NCBI RefSeq assembly: GCF_025465995.1
Contig: NZ_JANLNY010000006.1
Coordinates: forward strand, 248,001 to 312,000
Reading direction: 5' to 3'
DNA length: 64,000 nucleotides
Source of the DNA: Pseudomonas sp. 5P_3.1_Bac2
GTDB taxonomy: Bacteria; Pseudomonadota; Gammaproteobacteria; Pseudomonadales; Pseudomonadaceae
In this document: positions 7,595 through 18,127 of the stretch, piece after piece
Layout: each line of letters starts with the position of its first letter
Numbering within the stretch: position 1 is the first letter of the stretch
The notes under the pieces: generated by a model
What the model was told of the DNA's origin: nothing
Seen by the model: only the letters and a program-made list of their open reading frames with translations
Database searches by the model: none
Translations under genes and position numbers: made by a program

Positions 7595-9043
7595 GTGACT
7601 CAGAAGCCCGACCAGTGTCTCGGTGAGTGGATTGATCGTGAAGCACTCGCAGAAGCGATGATTCCGCTGATTGGCCAGCTCTACCGTAACAACAACGTGG
7701 TTACCTCGATCTACGGCCGTGGTTTGATCAACCGTTCGGTGATCGACATTCTTAAGGCCCACCGCTTTGCTCGTCACCGCTTAGCGGACGACAGTGAGCT
7801 GTCGGTACACGATACCTTCCCAGTGCTGAAAGCCATGAGCGAGCTGAAACTCGGCGCTGCTTCGGTTGACCTGGGCAAAATGGCCAGCAAGTTCAAAACC
7901 CAGGGCAATGGCCGCAGCATTGAGCAGTTCGTTAAAGAAGAAATGGCGGAAGTCGCTGGCAAGCAAAGCAGCTCTGCCCGTGCCGGCACCGACGTGGTTC
8001 TGTACGGCTTTGGCCGTATCGGCCGCCTGTTGGCGCGCATCCTGATTGAAAAAACCGGTGGCGGCGACGGTCTGCGTCTGCGCGCTATCGTCGTGCGCAA
8101 AGGCGCCAGCAATGATCTGGTGAAACGCGCCAGCCTGCTGCGTCGTGACTCGGTACACGGCAAGTTCAATGGCACCATCACCATTGATGAAGAGAACAGC
8201 ACCCTGACGGCCAACGGCAACCTGATCCAAGTGATCTACGCCAAAGACCCGAAAGAAGTGGATTACACCCAGTACGGTATCAGCAACGCGCTGCTGGTGG
8301 ACAACACCGGTGTATGGCGTGATGCCGAGGGTCTGGGGCAACACCTGGCTTGCCCAGGCGTCGACCGTGTAGTGCTGACAGCCCCAGGCAAAGGCGCGCT
8401 GAAGAACATCGTGCACGGCATCAACCACGGCGAAATCACCCCGGAAGATAAGATCATCTCCGCGGCTTCCTGCACCACCAACGCCATCGTGCCGGTGCTT
8501 AAAGCCGTCAACGATCAGTACGGCATCGTCAACGGCCACGTGGAGACTGTGCACTCCTACACCAACGACCAGAACCTGATCGACAACTTCCACAAAGGCG
8601 ACCGCCGTGGCCGCAGCGCGCCGCTGAACATGGTGATCACCGAAACTGGCGCCGCGACTGCTGCTGCTAAAGCGCTGCCAGTGCTGAAAGGCAAGCTGAC
8701 CGGTAACGCGATTCGCGTACCTACGCCGAACGTGTCGATGGCTATCCTCAACCTCAACCTTGAGAAAGCCACCAATCGTGAAGAGATCAACGAGTACCTG
8801 CGCCAGATGGCCATGCACTCCGATCTGCAGAAGCAAATCGACTTCGTGCAGTCGCAAGAAGTGGTGAGCACTGACTTCGTTGGCTCGCGCCACGCCGGTG
8901 TGGTGGACGCTGAAGCGACCATCTGCAACGACAACCGTGTAGTGCTGTACGTGTGGTACGACAACGAATTTGGCTACAGCTGCCAAGTTGTCCGTGTGAT
9001 GGAAGAAATGGCCGGGGTCAACCCACCAGCCTTCCCGCAGTAA
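7595..9043 (+). CDS. gap: Glyceraldehyde-3-phosphate dehydrogenase, N-terminally extended type
   Basis: This 482-residue enzyme belongs to the GAPDH family, which interconverts glyceraldehyde-3-phosphate and 1,3-bisphosphoglycerate with NAD(P)(H). The dinucleotide-binding motif GFGRIGR begins at residue 138 and the catalytic Cys is residue 293 in SAASCTTN. An extension of about 130 residues precedes the Rossmann fold, making the protein much longer than ordinary GAPDH (about 335). The paralogue at this locus in P. aeruginosa (PA3001) also sits beside mfd and nqr. It is often viewed as gluconeogenic, but direction and cofactor cannot be read here. The start is GTG 7595, 8 nt after GGAAGG. A strong terminator follows. 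Confidence 0.93.
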   Translation: MTQKPDQCLGEWIDREALAEAMIPLIGQLYRNNNVVTSIYGRGLINRSVIDILKAHRFARHRLADDSELSVHDTFPVLKAMSELKLGAASVDLGKMASKFKTQGNGRSIEQFVKEEMAEVAGKQSSSARAGTDVVLYGFGRIGRLLARILIEKTGGGDGLRLRAIVVRKGASNDLVKRASLLRRDSVHGKFNGTITIDEENSTLTANGNLIQVIYAKDPKEVDYTQYGISNALLVDNTGVWRDAEGLGQHLACPGVDRVVLTAPGKGALKNIVHGINHGEITPEDKIISAASCTTNAIVPVLKAVNDQYGIVNGHVETVHSYTNDQNLIDNFHKGDRRGRSAPLNMVITETGAATAAAKALPVLKGKLTGNAIRVPTPNVSMAILNLNLEKATNREEINEYLRQMAMHSDLQKQIDFVQSQEVVSTDFVGSRHAGVVDAEATICNDNRVVLYVWYDNEFGYSCQVVRVMEEMAGVNPPAFPQ

Positions 9044-9060
9044 GCGCGAAGTCGCACGAA

Positions 9061-9090
9061 AAAACGGGAGCTTAGGCTCCCGTTTTTTTT
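9061..9090 (+). terminator. Intrinsic terminator after the GAPDH gene
   Basis: AAAACGGGAGC (9061-9071) pairs with GCTCCCGTTTT (9076-9086) around a TTAG loop and runs into a T-tract. Confidence 0.95.
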
Positions 9091-9131
9091 TGGCTTGAGT
9101 GCAGGGTTTTATCCGGTGCAATGGCATTCGG

Positions 9132-9152
9132 GCAGGGCTTTTTTGGCCCTGC
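9132..9152. other. Hairpin in the gene-free stretch before nqrA
   Basis: The 307-bp stretch from 9044 to 9350 holds the GAPDH terminator, this hairpin, a palindrome and a -10-like hexamer, and no credible gene. GCAGGGC (9132-9138) pairs with GCCCTGC (9146-9152) around a loop of mostly T. No T-tract follows. Confidence 0.35.
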
Positions 9153-9183
9153 TGTCGCCTACTTATAGATAAACGCCGTGCAT

Positions 9184-9217
9184 TGACTGGCCAGTCAGTG
9201 AGGGTGGGCTCTATAAT
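9184..9217 (+). promoter_or_regulatory. Putative nqr promoter with a 14-bp palindromic operator
   Basis: A consensus TATAAT lies at 9212-9217, about 134 bp upstream of nqrA. The perfect palindrome TGACTGGCCAGTCA (9184-9197) is centred about 24 bp upstream of that hexamer, where a -35 box would be, and no good -35 element is seen. The arrangement suggests a regulator binding there. Its identity is unknown. Confidence 0.5.
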
Positions 9218-9350
9218 CGAACGGATTTTCTGCGCGGCTAATTTTATGGGCATGGATACTCCATGTTCTCTTGTGGCGCACCCATTGAAGTGCCGCGAGT
9301 GACTGGCGCTCTTTAAAAAATGCTTAATAAATCAGTGGTTAGACAAACCT

Positions 9351-10688
9351 ATGATAAAAATTAAACATGGGCTCGACTTGCCCATAACCGGCGCGCCGGT
9401 GCAGCGAATCGAAGCCGCCAGGCCGGTACGCAGCGTCGCCGTCATAGGCTACGACTATCACGGCATGAAGCCGACCATGGACGTTCAGGTCGGTGATCGA
9501 GTCAAAGTGGGGCAACCACTGTTTAGCGATAAAAAGTCCCCAGGCGTGCTGTACACCGCGCCGGCGGCTGGCGTGATCAGTGCCATTCATCGCGGCGAAA
9601 AGCGCGTACTGCAATCGGTGGTGATCGATGTGGACGGTGATGAACAGGTCGGTTTCACCGCCGTGCCTGAGCATCAGCTGGACACTTTGGCCAACCACAA
9701 TGTGCGTGAGCTACTGCAGCAGTCCGGCCTGTGGACTGCGCTGCGCACGCGGCCGTTTAGCCAAGTGCCGGCTGCCGATAGCCAAGCCCGTTCGATTTTT
9801 GTCACTGCCATTGATACCCACCCGCTGGCCGCTGATCCGGCGGTGGTGATCGCGCAGTACGCCACTGATTTTGCGCATGGATTAACCGTGCTGAGCAAGC
9901 TGGCGCCAATTTTCCTCTGCAAAGCCGAGGGCGTGTCGCTGCCGGGCGAGCAACTGGCTAACGTGCGCACGGAAAGTTTCAGCGGTCCGCACCCGGCCGG
10001 TTTAGCCGGTACCCATATCCACTTCCTCGATCCGGTCAGTGCCAGCAAGACGGTGTGGAGCATCAACTATCAAGACGTCATCGCCGTTGGCAAGCTGTTC
10101 ACCAGCGGCCAGCTGTGGGTCGAGCGTATCGTCGCCTTAGGTGGACCGGTGGTCAGCCAGCCGCGTTTGCTGCGCACACGTCTGGGCGCCAACCTGCATG
10201 AGTTGACGGCAGGCGAACTCAACCCAGGCAACAATCGCATCGTTTCCGGCTCTTTGCTCGGCGGCCGTACGGCCCATGGCCCGTTGGCCTATCTGGGGCG
10301 TTATCACTTGCAGGTGTCGTGCCTGGCTGAAGGCAATCAGCGCGAGCTGTTGCACTACCTGCGCGCTGGGGTGAACAAGCATTCGGTGCTGAATATCTTT
10401 GTCTCCAAGTTACAGGCGGCTAAACGCTTTGCCTTCTCTACCAGCACCAATGGCAGCCCGCGGGCGATGGTGCCGGTGGGCAACTATGAGGCGGTGATGC
10501 CGCTGGATATTTTGCCAACGCAATTGCTGCGTTACTTGATCGTCGGCGACAGCGAGATGGCACAAAAGCTCGGCTGCTTGGAGCTGGACGAAGAAGATCT
10601 GGCGCTGTGCAGTTATGTCTGTGCGGGTAAGTATGAATATGGCCCGATCCTGCGCGATAACCTCGCGCGTATCGAGAAGGAGGGTTAA
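9351..10688 (+). CDS. nqrA: Na+-translocating NADH:quinone reductase subunit A
   Basis: NqrA is the cytoplasmic, ubiquinone-interacting subunit of Na+-NQR, which couples NADH oxidation to sodium export. The 445-residue length and the N terminus [14 protein letters not shown] followed by a biotinyl/lipoyl-like segment with GDRVKVGQ are typical. It is the first gene of an eight-gene operon and is followed 3 bp later by nqrB. No strong ribosome binding site precedes it. Confidence 0.97.
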   Translation: MIKIKHGLDLPITGAPVQRIEAARPVRSVAVIGYDYHGMKPTMDVQVGDRVKVGQPLFSDKKSPGVLYTAPAAGVISAIHRGEKRVLQSVVIDVDGDEQVGFTAVPEHQLDTLANHNVRELLQQSGLWTALRTRPFSQVPAADSQARSIFVTAIDTHPLAADPAVVIAQYATDFAHGLTVLSKLAPIFLCKAEGVSLPGEQLANVRTESFSGPHPAGLAGTHIHFLDPVSASKTVWSINYQDVIAVGKLFTSGQLWVERIVALGGPVVSQPRLLRTRLGANLHELTAGELNPGNNRIVSGSLLGGRTAHGPLAYLGRYHLQVSCLAEGNQRELLHYLRAGVNKHSVLNIFVSKLQAAKRFAFSTSTNGSPRAMVPVGNYEAVMPLDILPTQLLRYLIVGDSEMAQKLGCLELDEEDLALCSYVCAGKYEYGPILRDNLARIEKEG

Positions 10689-10691
10689 GCC

Positions 10692-11903
10692 ATGGGTATC
10701 CGTGCATTTCTCGACAAGATCGAGCACAACTTTGAAAAGGGCGGTAAGTACGAAAAATGGTTCGCGCTGTATGAGGCGTTCGACACCTTTTTCTATCGCC
10801 CAGCCAGCGTGACCAAAACCACCGCCCACGTGCGCGACGGCATCGACCTCAAGCGCATGATGATTACCGTGTGGCTGTGCACCTTCCCGGCCATGTTCTT
10901 CGGCATGTGGAACGCCGGCTACCAGGCTAACCTGATCTTCGCCAACAGCCCGGATTTGCTGGCCAGCCAAGGCGGCTGGCGCTTCGGTTTGATCAGCTCG
11001 CTGGCCGGTTTCGACCCCAACAGTTTGTGGGATAACTTTATCCAGGGCGCGGCCTATCTGGTTCCGGTGTATGCGGTGACCTTTATCGTCGGCGGCTTCT
11101 GGGAAGTGCTGTTTGCCATGGTGCGCAAGCATGAGGTCAACGAAGGTTTCTTCGTCACCTCGGTGCTGTTCACCCTGATTCTGCCGCCGAGCATTCCGCT
11201 GTGGCAGGTGGCGTTGGGCATTAGCTTTGGCGTGGTGATTGGCAAGGAAGTGTTTGGCGGCACCGGCAAGAACTTCTTAAACCCAGCACTGGCCGGTCGC
11301 GCGTTTTTGTTCTTTGCCTACCCGGCACAAATGTCCGGGGATGCGGTATGGACGACGGTGGACGGTTTTGCCGGCGCCACTTCGCTGAGTCTGGCCGCTT
11401 CTGGCGGTATCGAAAATGTGGTCACCCACGGGGTCAGCTGGATGGACGCCTTTATCGGCTTTATGCCGGGCTCCCTCGGTGAAACCAGCACCCTGGCCAT
11501 TCTGCTGGGTGGCGCGGTGCTGCTGATCACTAAGATCGCCTCGTGGCGCATCGTCGCCGGGGTGATGCTGGGCATGATCGGTTTGAGCGCGCTGTTCAAC
11601 TGGATCGGTTCGACCACCAACCCGTTGTTTGCCATGCCGTGGTATTGGCATTTAGTGCTGGGCGGCTTTGCCTTCGGCATGATCTTTATGGCCACTGATC
11701 CGGTGTCGGCGGCCATGACCAACACCGGTAAGTGGCTGTTCGGCATCCTGATCGGGGTGATGGTGGTGTTGATCCGGGTGGTCAACCCTGCCTTCCCTGA
11801 AGGCATGATGCTGGCCATTCTGCTGGCGAACCTATTTGCCCCGCTGATCGACCACTTTGTCGTGCAGGCCAATATCAAGCGGAGGCTGGCGCGCAATGTC
11901 TAA
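10692..11903 (+). CDS. nqrB: Na+-NQR subunit B, FMN-binding membrane protein
   Basis: NqrB is the large membrane subunit that forms much of the sodium path. The 403-residue protein has multiple hydrophobic segments. Thr230 in GFAGATSLS matches the threonine that carries covalent FMN in Vibrio NqrB. The FMN would be attached by the apbE product encoded downstream. Its end overlaps the nqrC start by 8 nt. Confidence 0.97.
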   Translation: MGIRAFLDKIEHNFEKGGKYEKWFALYEAFDTFFYRPASVTKTTAHVRDGIDLKRMMITVWLCTFPAMFFGMWNAGYQANLIFANSPDLLASQGGWRFGLISSLAGFDPNSLWDNFIQGAAYLVPVYAVTFIVGGFWEVLFAMVRKHEVNEGFFVTSVLFTLILPPSIPLWQVALGISFGVVIGKEVFGGTGKNFLNPALAGRAFLFFAYPAQMSGDAVWTTVDGFAGATSLSLAASGGIENVVTHGVSWMDAFIGFMPGSLGETSTLAILLGGAVLLITKIASWRIVAGVMLGMIGLSALFNWIGSTTNPLFAMPWYWHLVLGGFAFGMIFMATDPVSAAMTNTGKWLFGILIGVMVVLIRVVNPAFPEGMMLAILLANLFAPLIDHFVVQANIKRRLARNV

Positions 11904-12684
11904 TCAAAAAGAATCCACCAGCCGTACGCTGATTACTGCGCTGCTGGTGTGTCTGGTTTGCTCGGTGTTTGTCGCAGGCGCGGCGGTGGCGCTCAAGCCC
12001 ACGCAGCTGGAAAACCGTTTGCTGGATAAGCAGCGCAGCATCTTGGCCATCGCCGGTCTGGGTAATCCGGCGATGTCCGGCGCCGAGGTTAAGACGCTCT
12101 TTGCCCAGCGTATCAGCGCCCGTGTGGTGGATCTGGACAGCGGCACTTTTAGCGACGCCAAAGATCCACTGACCTACGATGCCCTGGTGGCGGCGAAAGA
12201 TCCGCAACAGTCCAAGGCGTTGACTGCCCGCGATGACATCGCCTCGATCAAGCGTCGTGAGCGCTTCACCACGGTGTATCTGGTGGAGCAGGACGGTCAG
12301 TTGCAAACCCTGATTCTGCCAGTGCGCGGTTATGGTTTGTGGTCGACCTTGCACGGCTTTATGGCGCTTAAAGGTGACCTCAACACCATCGCCGGTTTTG
12401 GCTTCTATCAGCACGCTGAAACCCCAGGGCTGGGCGGCGAAGTGGATAACCCGAAATGGAAGAATCTGTGGCCGGGCAAAACCCTGTTCGATCCACAAGG
12501 GCAGCTGGCCATACAGATCATCAAGGGCAGCGTCGATGCTCAAGGCGCCCAAGCTGAACATCAGGTTGATGGCCTGGCCGGTGCGACCTTGACCAGCAAC
12601 GGGGTGAATAACCTGCTGCACTTCTGGCTGGGTAAAAATGGCTTTGCTCAGTTCCTGGCCAATCTGCACAAAGGGGAGGCGTGA
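11896..12684 (+). CDS. nqrC: Na+-NQR subunit C, covalent flavoprotein
   Basis: NqrC is a single-span subunit whose periplasmic domain carries the second covalent FMN. After an N-terminal membrane helix (about residues 11-32), the flavinylation motif [10 protein letters not shown] appears near the C terminus, with Thr231 as the expected attachment residue. The chosen ATG at 11896 follows GGAGG (11880-11884), overlaps nqrB by 8 nt and gives 262 residues. Confidence 0.96.
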   Translation: MSNQKESTSRTLITALLVCLVCSVFVAGAAVALKPTQLENRLLDKQRSILAIAGLGNPAMSGAEVKTLFAQRISARVVDLDSGTFSDAKDPLTYDALVAAKDPQQSKALTARDDIASIKRRERFTTVYLVEQDGQLQTLILPVRGYGLWSTLHGFMALKGDLNTIAGFGFYQHAETPGLGGEVDNPKWKNLWPGKTLFDPQGQLAIQIIKGSVDAQGAQAEHQVDGLAGATLTSNGVNNLLHFWLGKNGFAQFLANLHKGEA

Positions 12685-12686
12685 AC

Positions 12687-13355
12687 ATGGCGCAGCCAAC
12701 GTTTAAAGAGGTTCTGCTGAACCCGATTATTCAGAACAACCCCATCGGCTTGCAGATCCTCGGCATCTGTTCGGCCTTGGCGGTCACGTCTAACCTGAAA
12801 ACCGCCTTGGTCATGTCGATTGCCCTGACCTTGGTCACGGGCTTTTCCAACCTGTTTATCTCGATGATCCGCACCCAGATCCCCAGCTCCATCCGCATGA
12901 TCGTGCAGATGGTGATCATTGCCTCGTTGGTGATCGTGGTCGATCAAGTGCTTAAAGCCTATGCCTTTAGCTTGGCCAAGCAGCTGTCGGTATTCGTCGG
13001 TTTGATCATCACCAACTGCATTGTCATGGGGCGCGCCGAGGCCTTTGCCATGCAGAATCCGCCGCTGCTGTCGTTCTGCGACGGTATCGGTAACGGCCTG
13101 GGCTACAGCGCCATGCTGATTGTACTGGGGGTGATTCGCGAGCTGTTCGGCGCCGGCAAACTGCTGGGCTACGAGATCATTCCGGTGGTCAACGATGGCG
13201 GCTGGTATCAGCCCAATGGCTTGCTGTTGCTGCCGCCTTCGGCGTTCTTTTTGATCGGTTTGCTGATCTGGGCACTACGCTCGTGGAAGCGGGAACAAAT
13301 GGAGGCGCCGAGCTACAAAATCGCGCCTCAGGTATCCGATAAGGAGGCCTACTGA
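12687..13355 (+). CDS. nqrD: Na+-NQR subunit D
   Basis: This hydrophobic 222-residue subunit belongs to the NqrD/RnfE family. With NqrE it forms the symmetric membrane pair that holds an iron centre between them. The segment [19 protein letters not shown] is typical of the family. GGGGAGG (12673-12679) is 7 nt from ATG 12687 but only 1 nt from the in-frame GTG 12681, so the ATG is preferred. The stop overlaps the nqrE start by 1 nt. Confidence 0.96.
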   Translation: MAQPTFKEVLLNPIIQNNPIGLQILGICSALAVTSNLKTALVMSIALTLVTGFSNLFISMIRTQIPSSIRMIVQMVIIASLVIVVDQVLKAYAFSLAKQLSVFVGLIITNCIVMGRAEAFAMQNPPLLSFCDGIGNGLGYSAMLIVLGVIRELFGAGKLLGYEIIPVVNDGGWYQPNGLLLLPPSAFFLIGLLIWALRSWKREQMEAPSYKIAPQVSDKEAY

Positions 13356-13963
13356 TGGAGCATTATCTAAGCCTCCTAGCTAAAGCGGTGTTCGTTGAGA
13401 ACATGGCCTTGGCCTTCTTCCTCGGCATGTGCACCTTTATCGCCATCTCGAAAAAAGTCGAAACCGCCATCGGTTTGGGTGTAGCGGTGATCGTGGTGCA
13501 GGTCATCACGGTGCCGGCCAACAACCTGATCTACACCTATTTGCTCAAGGACGGCGCCCTGGCGTGGGCCGGTCTGCCGGATGTGGACTTAAGCTTCCTC
13601 GGCCTGCTGAGCTATATCGGCGTGATCGCGGCCATCGTGCAAATCCTCGAGATGCTCTTGGATAAGTATGTGCCGAGTCTGTACAACGCCTTAGGCGTGT
13701 TCCTGCCGCTGATTACTGTGAACTGCGCGATCATGGCCGGTTCCTTGTTTATGGTGGAGCGCGACTACAACCTGGCGGAAAGTACCGTCTATGGCTTCGG
13801 TTCGGGACTCTCCTGGGCGCTGGCCATTGCGGCGCTGGCGGGGATTCGCGAGAAGCTCAAATACAGCGATGTGCCGGCCGGCTTGCAGGGCCTGGGCATC
13901 ACCTTTATCACCATCGGCTTAATGTCTCTGGGCTTTATGTCCTTCTCCGGCGTGCAGTTGTAA
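13355..13963 (+). CDS. nqrE: Na+-NQR subunit E
   Basis: NqrE (202 residues, six predicted membrane helices) is the RnfA-family partner of NqrD. The N terminus [20 protein letters not shown] is characteristic. Conserved cysteines of the NqrD/E pair (here in FFLGMCTF and TVNCAIM) are thought to bind the iron centre in the membrane. It is translationally coupled to nqrD and 13 bp ahead of nqrF. Confidence 0.97.
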   Translation: MEHYLSLLAKAVFVENMALAFFLGMCTFIAISKKVETAIGLGVAVIVVQVITVPANNLIYTYLLKDGALAWAGLPDVDLSFLGLLSYIGVIAAIVQILEMLLDKYVPSLYNALGVFLPLITVNCAIMAGSLFMVERDYNLAESTVYGFGSGLSWALAIAALAGIREKLKYSDVPAGLQGLGITFITIGLMSLGFMSFSGVQL

Positions 13964-13976
13964 GGACGGTAACTCG

Positions 13977-15203
13977 ATGATCATTAACGAGATTCTTATC
14001 GCTATCGGGATGTTCACGGCCATCGTCTTAGGGCTGGTGCTGATCATTCTGGCGGCGCGGGCCAAGTTGGTTTCCAGCGGTGATGTAAGCATTGCCATCA
14101 ACGGCGAGCGCACCATCACCGTGCCGGCCGGTGGCAAGCTGTTGCAGACGTTGGCCGCTAACAACATCTTCCTCTCCTCGGCCTGTGGTGGTGGCGGCAC
14201 CTGTGCCCAGTGCCGCTGCGTGGTGCAAAGTGGCGGCGGGGAAATGCTGCCCACCGAGGAAGCGGCCTTTACCCGGCGTGAAGCCAAAGCCGGCTGGCGC
14301 CTGTCGTGCCAGACCCCGGTGAAGCAGGACATGCACATCGAAGTGCCGGAAGAAGTGTTCGGCGTGAAGAAGTGGGAGTGCACGGTTGAGTCCAACCCTA
14401 ACGTCGCCACCTTCATCAAGGAGCTGACCCTGCGCCTGCCTGAAGGGGAGAGCGTCGACTTCCGCGCCGGCGGCTATGTGCAACTGGAGTGCCCGCCACA
14501 TGAGGTGCACTACAAGGACTTCGATATCCAAGAAGAATATCGTGGCGACTGGGACAAGTTTAACCAGTGGAAGTATGTGTCCAAGGTGGATGAGACGGTG
14601 ATCCGCGCGTACTCCATGGCCAACTACCCGGATGAAGTCGGTCTGGTTAAGTTCAACATCCGCATCGCTTCGCCGCCACCCGGTAAAGATCATTTACCGC
14701 CGGGGCAAATGTCGTCTTGGGTATTTAACTTGAAGCCTGGTGACAAGGTCACGGTGTATGGCCCGTTCGGTGAGTTCTTCGCCAAGGACACTGACTCCGA
14801 GATGGTCTTTATCGGCGGCGGTGCTGGGATGGCGCCAATGCGCTCGCATATTTTTGATCAGCTCAAGCGCCTGAAGAGCAAGCGCAAAATCAGTTTCTGG
14901 TACGGCGCGCGCTCCATGCGTGAGGCTTTCTACACCGAAGAGTACGATCAGTTGCAGGCGGAGAATCCCAACTTTCAGTGGCACTTGGCGCTGTCGGACC
15001 CGCAGCCGGAAGATAACTGGACGGGCCTCAAGGGCTTTATCCATAACGTGCTCTACGAGAACTACCTCAAGGACCATCCGGCCCCTGAGGATTGCGAGTT
15101 CTACATGTGCGGTCCGCCCATGATGAACGCCGCAGTGATTAAGATGCTGGTCGATTTGGGTGTAGAGGAGGACAATATCCTCCTCGACGATTTCGGCGGT
15201 TAA
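13977..15203 (+). CDS. nqrF: Na+-NQR subunit F, NADH-oxidising flavoprotein
   Basis: NqrF is the entry point for electrons. An N-terminal membrane helix (about residues 5-26) is followed by a [2Fe-2S] ferredoxin domain with Cys70, Cys76, Cys79 and Cys111, the same positions as in Vibrio. A ferredoxin-reductase module comes next with the FAD motif RAYSMANY and the NADH-site segment [13 protein letters not shown]. The 408-residue length matches the family. Confidence 0.97.
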   Translation: MIINEILIAIGMFTAIVLGLVLIILAARAKLVSSGDVSIAINGERTITVPAGGKLLQTLAANNIFLSSACGGGGTCAQCRCVVQSGGGEMLPTEEAAFTRREAKAGWRLSCQTPVKQDMHIEVPEEVFGVKKWECTVESNPNVATFIKELTLRLPEGESVDFRAGGYVQLECPPHEVHYKDFDIQEEYRGDWDKFNQWKYVSKVDETVIRAYSMANYPDEVGLVKFNIRIASPPPGKDHLPPGQMSSWVFNLKPGDKVTVYGPFGEFFAKDTDSEMVFIGGGAGMAPMRSHIFDQLKRLKSKRKISFWYGARSMREAFYTEEYDQLQAENPNFQWHLALSDPQPEDNWTGLKGFIHNVLYENYLKDHPAPEDCEFYMCGPPMMNAAVIKMLVDLGVEEDNILLDDFGG

Positions 15204-15205
15204 GC

Positions 15206-16231
15206 ATGATCCACCTGTTTGTACGGCCCGTTATTGTTGTCAGCTTGCTGGCAGCCTTAACGGGCTGCTGGTTTTCTGAGCGCATTGAAGAGTTTGGCGG
15301 GCCCACCATGGGCAGCACTTACTCGATCAAATATGTGCACACCAGCAACAGTCCCAGCCTTGAGCAGCTCAAGGAGGAAACCCAAGCCATCCTGGCTGAG
15401 GTCGATGAGCAAATGTCGACCTATCGCAATGATTCGCTGATCGAACAGTTTAATCAGGCACCGGCCGGTACCTGCCAAACAATGCCGGCAGCAGTGCTAG
15501 AGTTGCTACAGCTAGGTCGTGAGCTGCATGAGCAAAGCCAGGGTGCCTTCGACCTGACCTTGGAGCCGTTGCTGGATTTGTGGGGGTTTGGCCCCAAAGC
15601 TCAGGCAGAACAGGTTCCAAGTCCTGCCCAGGTGGCGGCAGCCCGCGCCCGTACCGGCATGCAATATCTGCGTAGCGAAGGTCAGCAGCTGTGCAAAGAT
15701 GCTGACGTACAGTTGGATTTCAACAGTATTGCTGCGGGTTACACCGTGGACCGTATCACGCAACGTCTCGAGCAATTAGCTGTCACTAGCTATCTTGTGG
15801 AAGTCACCGGCGAATTAAAAGCCAGCGGCCTTAAGCCCGACGGGCAGCCGTGGCGCATTGGTATCGAAGCCCCCCAAAGCGGTGAGCGCGTAGCGCAACG
15901 AGTGTTAGCGCTGAACGGTTACGGCGTATCGACCTCCGGCGACTATCGTAATTATTTTGAAGAAGGTGGGCGGCGTTACTCGCACACTCTGGACCCAACC
16001 ACAGGCGCACCGATCGAGCATAAGCTGGCGGCGGTGACCGTGGTTGATCGATCCACCCTGCGTGCCGATGGCCTGTCGACCTTGCTCATGGTCTTGGGCG
16101 AGGAGCGTGGTTGGCAGTTCGCCCAGCAGCATGGCATCGCGGCCTTTTTTGTCAGCCGCGCGGATGACGCTTTCGTCACCCGGGGTACTAAAGCGTTTGA
16201 GCAGTTATTCGCAGAAGGAAAACAGCAATGA
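15206..16231 (+). CDS. apbE: FAD:protein FMN transferase ApbE (lipoprotein)
   Basis: ApbE transfers FMN from FAD to threonine residues of exported flavoproteins, and here the obvious targets are NqrB and NqrC. The N terminus is a lipoprotein signal with the lipobox LTGC near residue 21, so the enzyme should be membrane-anchored in the periplasm. The family segments GPTMGSTYS and DFNSIAAGYTVD are present. It starts 2 bp after the nqrF stop and overlaps nqrM by 4 nt, placing it in the nqr operon. Confidence 0.96.
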   Translation: MIHLFVRPVIVVSLLAALTGCWFSERIEEFGGPTMGSTYSIKYVHTSNSPSLEQLKEETQAILAEVDEQMSTYRNDSLIEQFNQAPAGTCQTMPAAVLELLQLGRELHEQSQGAFDLTLEPLLDLWGFGPKAQAEQVPSPAQVAAARARTGMQYLRSEGQQLCKDADVQLDFNSIAAGYTVDRITQRLEQLAVTSYLVEVTGELKASGLKPDGQPWRIGIEAPQSGERVAQRVLALNGYGVSTSGDYRNYFEEGGRRYSHTLDPTTGAPIEHKLAAVTVVDRSTLRADGLSTLLMVLGEERGWQFAQQHGIAAFFVSRADDAFVTRGTKAFEQLFAEGKQQ

Positions 16232-16455
16232 CCTTCGTCGTAGTGTTTGTGGTGATGGTGTTGGTGGTGGGCATGATGGCCATTGGCGTGATCATGGGCC
16301 GTAAGCCTATTGCTGGCTCCTGTGGCGGCATCGCCAATCTGGGAATTGAAAAAGAATGCTCTATTTGCGGCGGAAGCCGTGAGAAGTGCGAAGAGATCAA
16401 TAATGATCCGCAAAACAAAGCGGGCGTAATGGCGTTTGACGCTACCAAGCGTTAG
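16228..16455 (+). CDS. nqrM: Na+-NQR maturation factor NqrM
   Basis: This 75-residue protein has one N-terminal membrane helix (about residues 2-24) and a cysteine-rich tail with Cys residues in SCGGIAN, ECSICGG and KCEEI. That layout is diagnostic of NqrM (DUF539), which is needed to install the iron centre of Na+-NQR in Vibrio. Its ATG overlaps the apbE stop. With it the operon encodes all subunits and both known dedicated maturation factors. Confidence 0.93.
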   Translation: MTFVVVFVVMVLVVGMMAIGVIMGRKPIAGSCGGIANLGIEKECSICGGSREKCEEINNDPQNKAGVMAFDATKR

Positions 16456-16577
16456 TCGCTGTGCAGAGGTCTTGGGACTGAGCTGTACGAACATTTTGAT
16501 TGATAGCCGAGCTGCGTAGCGCAGTAATGGCCTGCCGTCAGCGTTACACGCGCAACGGTATGATCTGAGGAGTAAAC

Positions 16578-17972
16578 ATGGCGGTCTACAACTACGATGT
16601 AGTGGTGCTGGGCTCTGGCCCTGCTGGTGAAGGTGCAGCAATGAACGCTGCCAAGGCCGGTCAGAAAGTGGCGGTGGTCGATAGCCGCCGCGAAGTGGGC
16701 GGCAACTGCACCCACTTGGGCACCATCCCGTCCAAAGCGCTGCGCCACTCGGTGCGGCAGATTATGCAATTCAACAACAACCCAATGTTCCGCCAGATCG
16801 GCGAGCCGCGTTGGTTCTCGTTCCCGGACGTGCTCAAGAGCGCTGAGCGGGTGATCGCCAAGCAGGTGACTTCGCGCACGGGCTACTACGCGCGTAACCG
16901 TATCGACGTGTTCTACGGCACTGGCAGCTTCGCTGATGAGCGCACCATCGAAGTGGTGTGCCCGAACGGCGCGGTGGAAAAACTGGTGGCCAAGCAGGTC
17001 ATCGTCGCCACTGGCTCGCGTCCTTATCGCCCGCTGGATGTCGACTTCAACCACCCACGCGTTTATGACAGCGACACCATCCTGCACCTGAGCCACACCC
17101 CGCGCCGTCTGATCATTTACGGAGCCGGTGTGATTGGTTGCGAATACGCGTCGATCTTCAGTGGCCTGGGCGTATTGGTTGACCTGATCGATAACCGCGA
17201 TCAACTGCTGAGCTTCCTCGACGCGGAAATCTCCGACGCCCTGAGCTACCACCTGCGCACCAACAACGTGCTGATTCGTCACAACGAAGAGTACGAGCGC
17301 ATCGAAGGCGTGGAAAACGGCGTAGTGCTGCACCTCAAGTCCGGCAAGAAAATCAAAGCCGACGCCTTGCTCTGGTGTAACGGCCGCACCGGTAACACCG
17401 ACCAGCTGGGGCTGGAAAATATCGGCCTGAAAGCCAACGGTCGTGGTCAGATCGAAGTGGATCAGAGCTACCGCACCGCGTTGGCAAACATCTACGCCGC
17501 CGGTGACGTCATCGGTTGGCCAAGCCTGGCCAGCGCTGCTTACGACCAAGGTCGTTCGGCCTCCAGCAACCTTATCGAAGGCGGCAACATTCGCTTTGTC
17601 GATGACGTGCCAACCGGTATCTACACCATTCCGGAAATCAGCTCGGTGGGTAAAAACGAGCGTGAGCTGACCCAGGCCAAGGTTCCTTACGAAGTGGGTA
17701 AAGCCTTCTTCAAAGGGATGGCGCGGGCGCAGATCTCCAACGAGCCAGTGGGCATGCTGAAGATTCTGTTCCACCGCGAAACCCTGCAGATCCTCGGCGT
17801 GCATTGCTTCGGCTACCAGGCTTCGGAGATCGTGCATATCGGTCAGGCGATCATGAACCAAGAAGGTGAGGCCAATACCCTCAACTACTTCGTTAATACC
17901 ACCTTCAACTATCCAACCATGGCAGAAGCCTACCGTGTGGCGGCGTTCGATGGCCTTAACCGGCTTTTTTGA
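16578..17972 (+). CDS. sthA: Soluble pyridine nucleotide transhydrogenase SthA
   Basis: SthA is a cytoplasmic FAD enzyme that exchanges reducing equivalents between NADPH and NAD+. The 464-residue protein has the FAD-binding [15 protein letters not shown] motif at residues 12-26. The redox-active cysteine pair of related dehydrogenases is altered to [11 protein letters not shown], typical of SthA. An NAD(P) fold with [11 protein letters not shown] follows. Its place beside the NADH-consuming nqr operon is conserved in Pseudomonas. A ribosome binding site (GAGGAG, 16567-16572) precedes the start. Confidence 0.97.
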   Translation: MAVYNYDVVVLGSGPAGEGAAMNAAKAGQKVAVVDSRREVGGNCTHLGTIPSKALRHSVRQIMQFNNNPMFRQIGEPRWFSFPDVLKSAERVIAKQVTSRTGYYARNRIDVFYGTGSFADERTIEVVCPNGAVEKLVAKQVIVATGSRPYRPLDVDFNHPRVYDSDTILHLSHTPRRLIIYGAGVIGCEYASIFSGLGVLVDLIDNRDQLLSFLDAEISDALSYHLRTNNVLIRHNEEYERIEGVENGVVLHLKSGKKIKADALLWCNGRTGNTDQLGLENIGLKANGRGQIEVDQSYRTALANIYAAGDVIGWPSLASAAYDQGRSASSNLIEGGNIRFVDDVPTGIYTIPEISSVGKNERELTQAKVPYEVGKAFFKGMARAQISNEPVGMLKILFHRETLQILGVHCFGYQASEIVHIGQAIMNQEGEANTLNYFVNTTFNYPTMAEAYRVAAFDGLNRLF

Positions 17973-18069
17973 GCGGCTCCGGCCGGTGGCCTGAGCCGGT
18001 CGGGGAGGACCCGCTCAGTGACTCCCGCGACTGGCGTTGGCCCAATCGCGAAAGTTTCTGAACAGGCTT

Positions 18070-18110
18070 GCTATAAAAAAACCGGCCCTGGTGGCCGGTT
18101 TTTTTATAGC
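18070..18110. terminator. Bidirectional terminator with an 18-bp perfect stem
   Basis: Bases 18070-18087 pair perfectly with 18093-18110 around a CTGGT loop. The GC core CCGGCC is flanked by A7 and T7 runs, so it can end transcripts from sthA and from the converging phosphodiesterase gene. Confidence 0.95.
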
Positions 18111-18127
18111 TGCGTAACCGCGTGTGG

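Noticed and set aside
9183..9217. TTGACT and TATAAT as a standard nqr promoter
   Set aside because: The spacer is 23 bp, too long for sigma-70. TTGACT is partly explained by the palindrome.
7781..9253. 490-codon minus-strand frame opposite the GAPDH gene
   Set aside because: Antisense shadow of a clear GAPDH; the product is His/Val/Ala-rich without motifs.
9099..9302. 67-codon frame between the GAPDH gene and nqrA
   Set aside because: It overlaps the probable nqr promoter and palindrome and has no family features.
16452..17861. 469-codon minus-strand frame opposite sthA
   Set aside because: Antisense shadow of sthA with no motifs or ribosome binding site.
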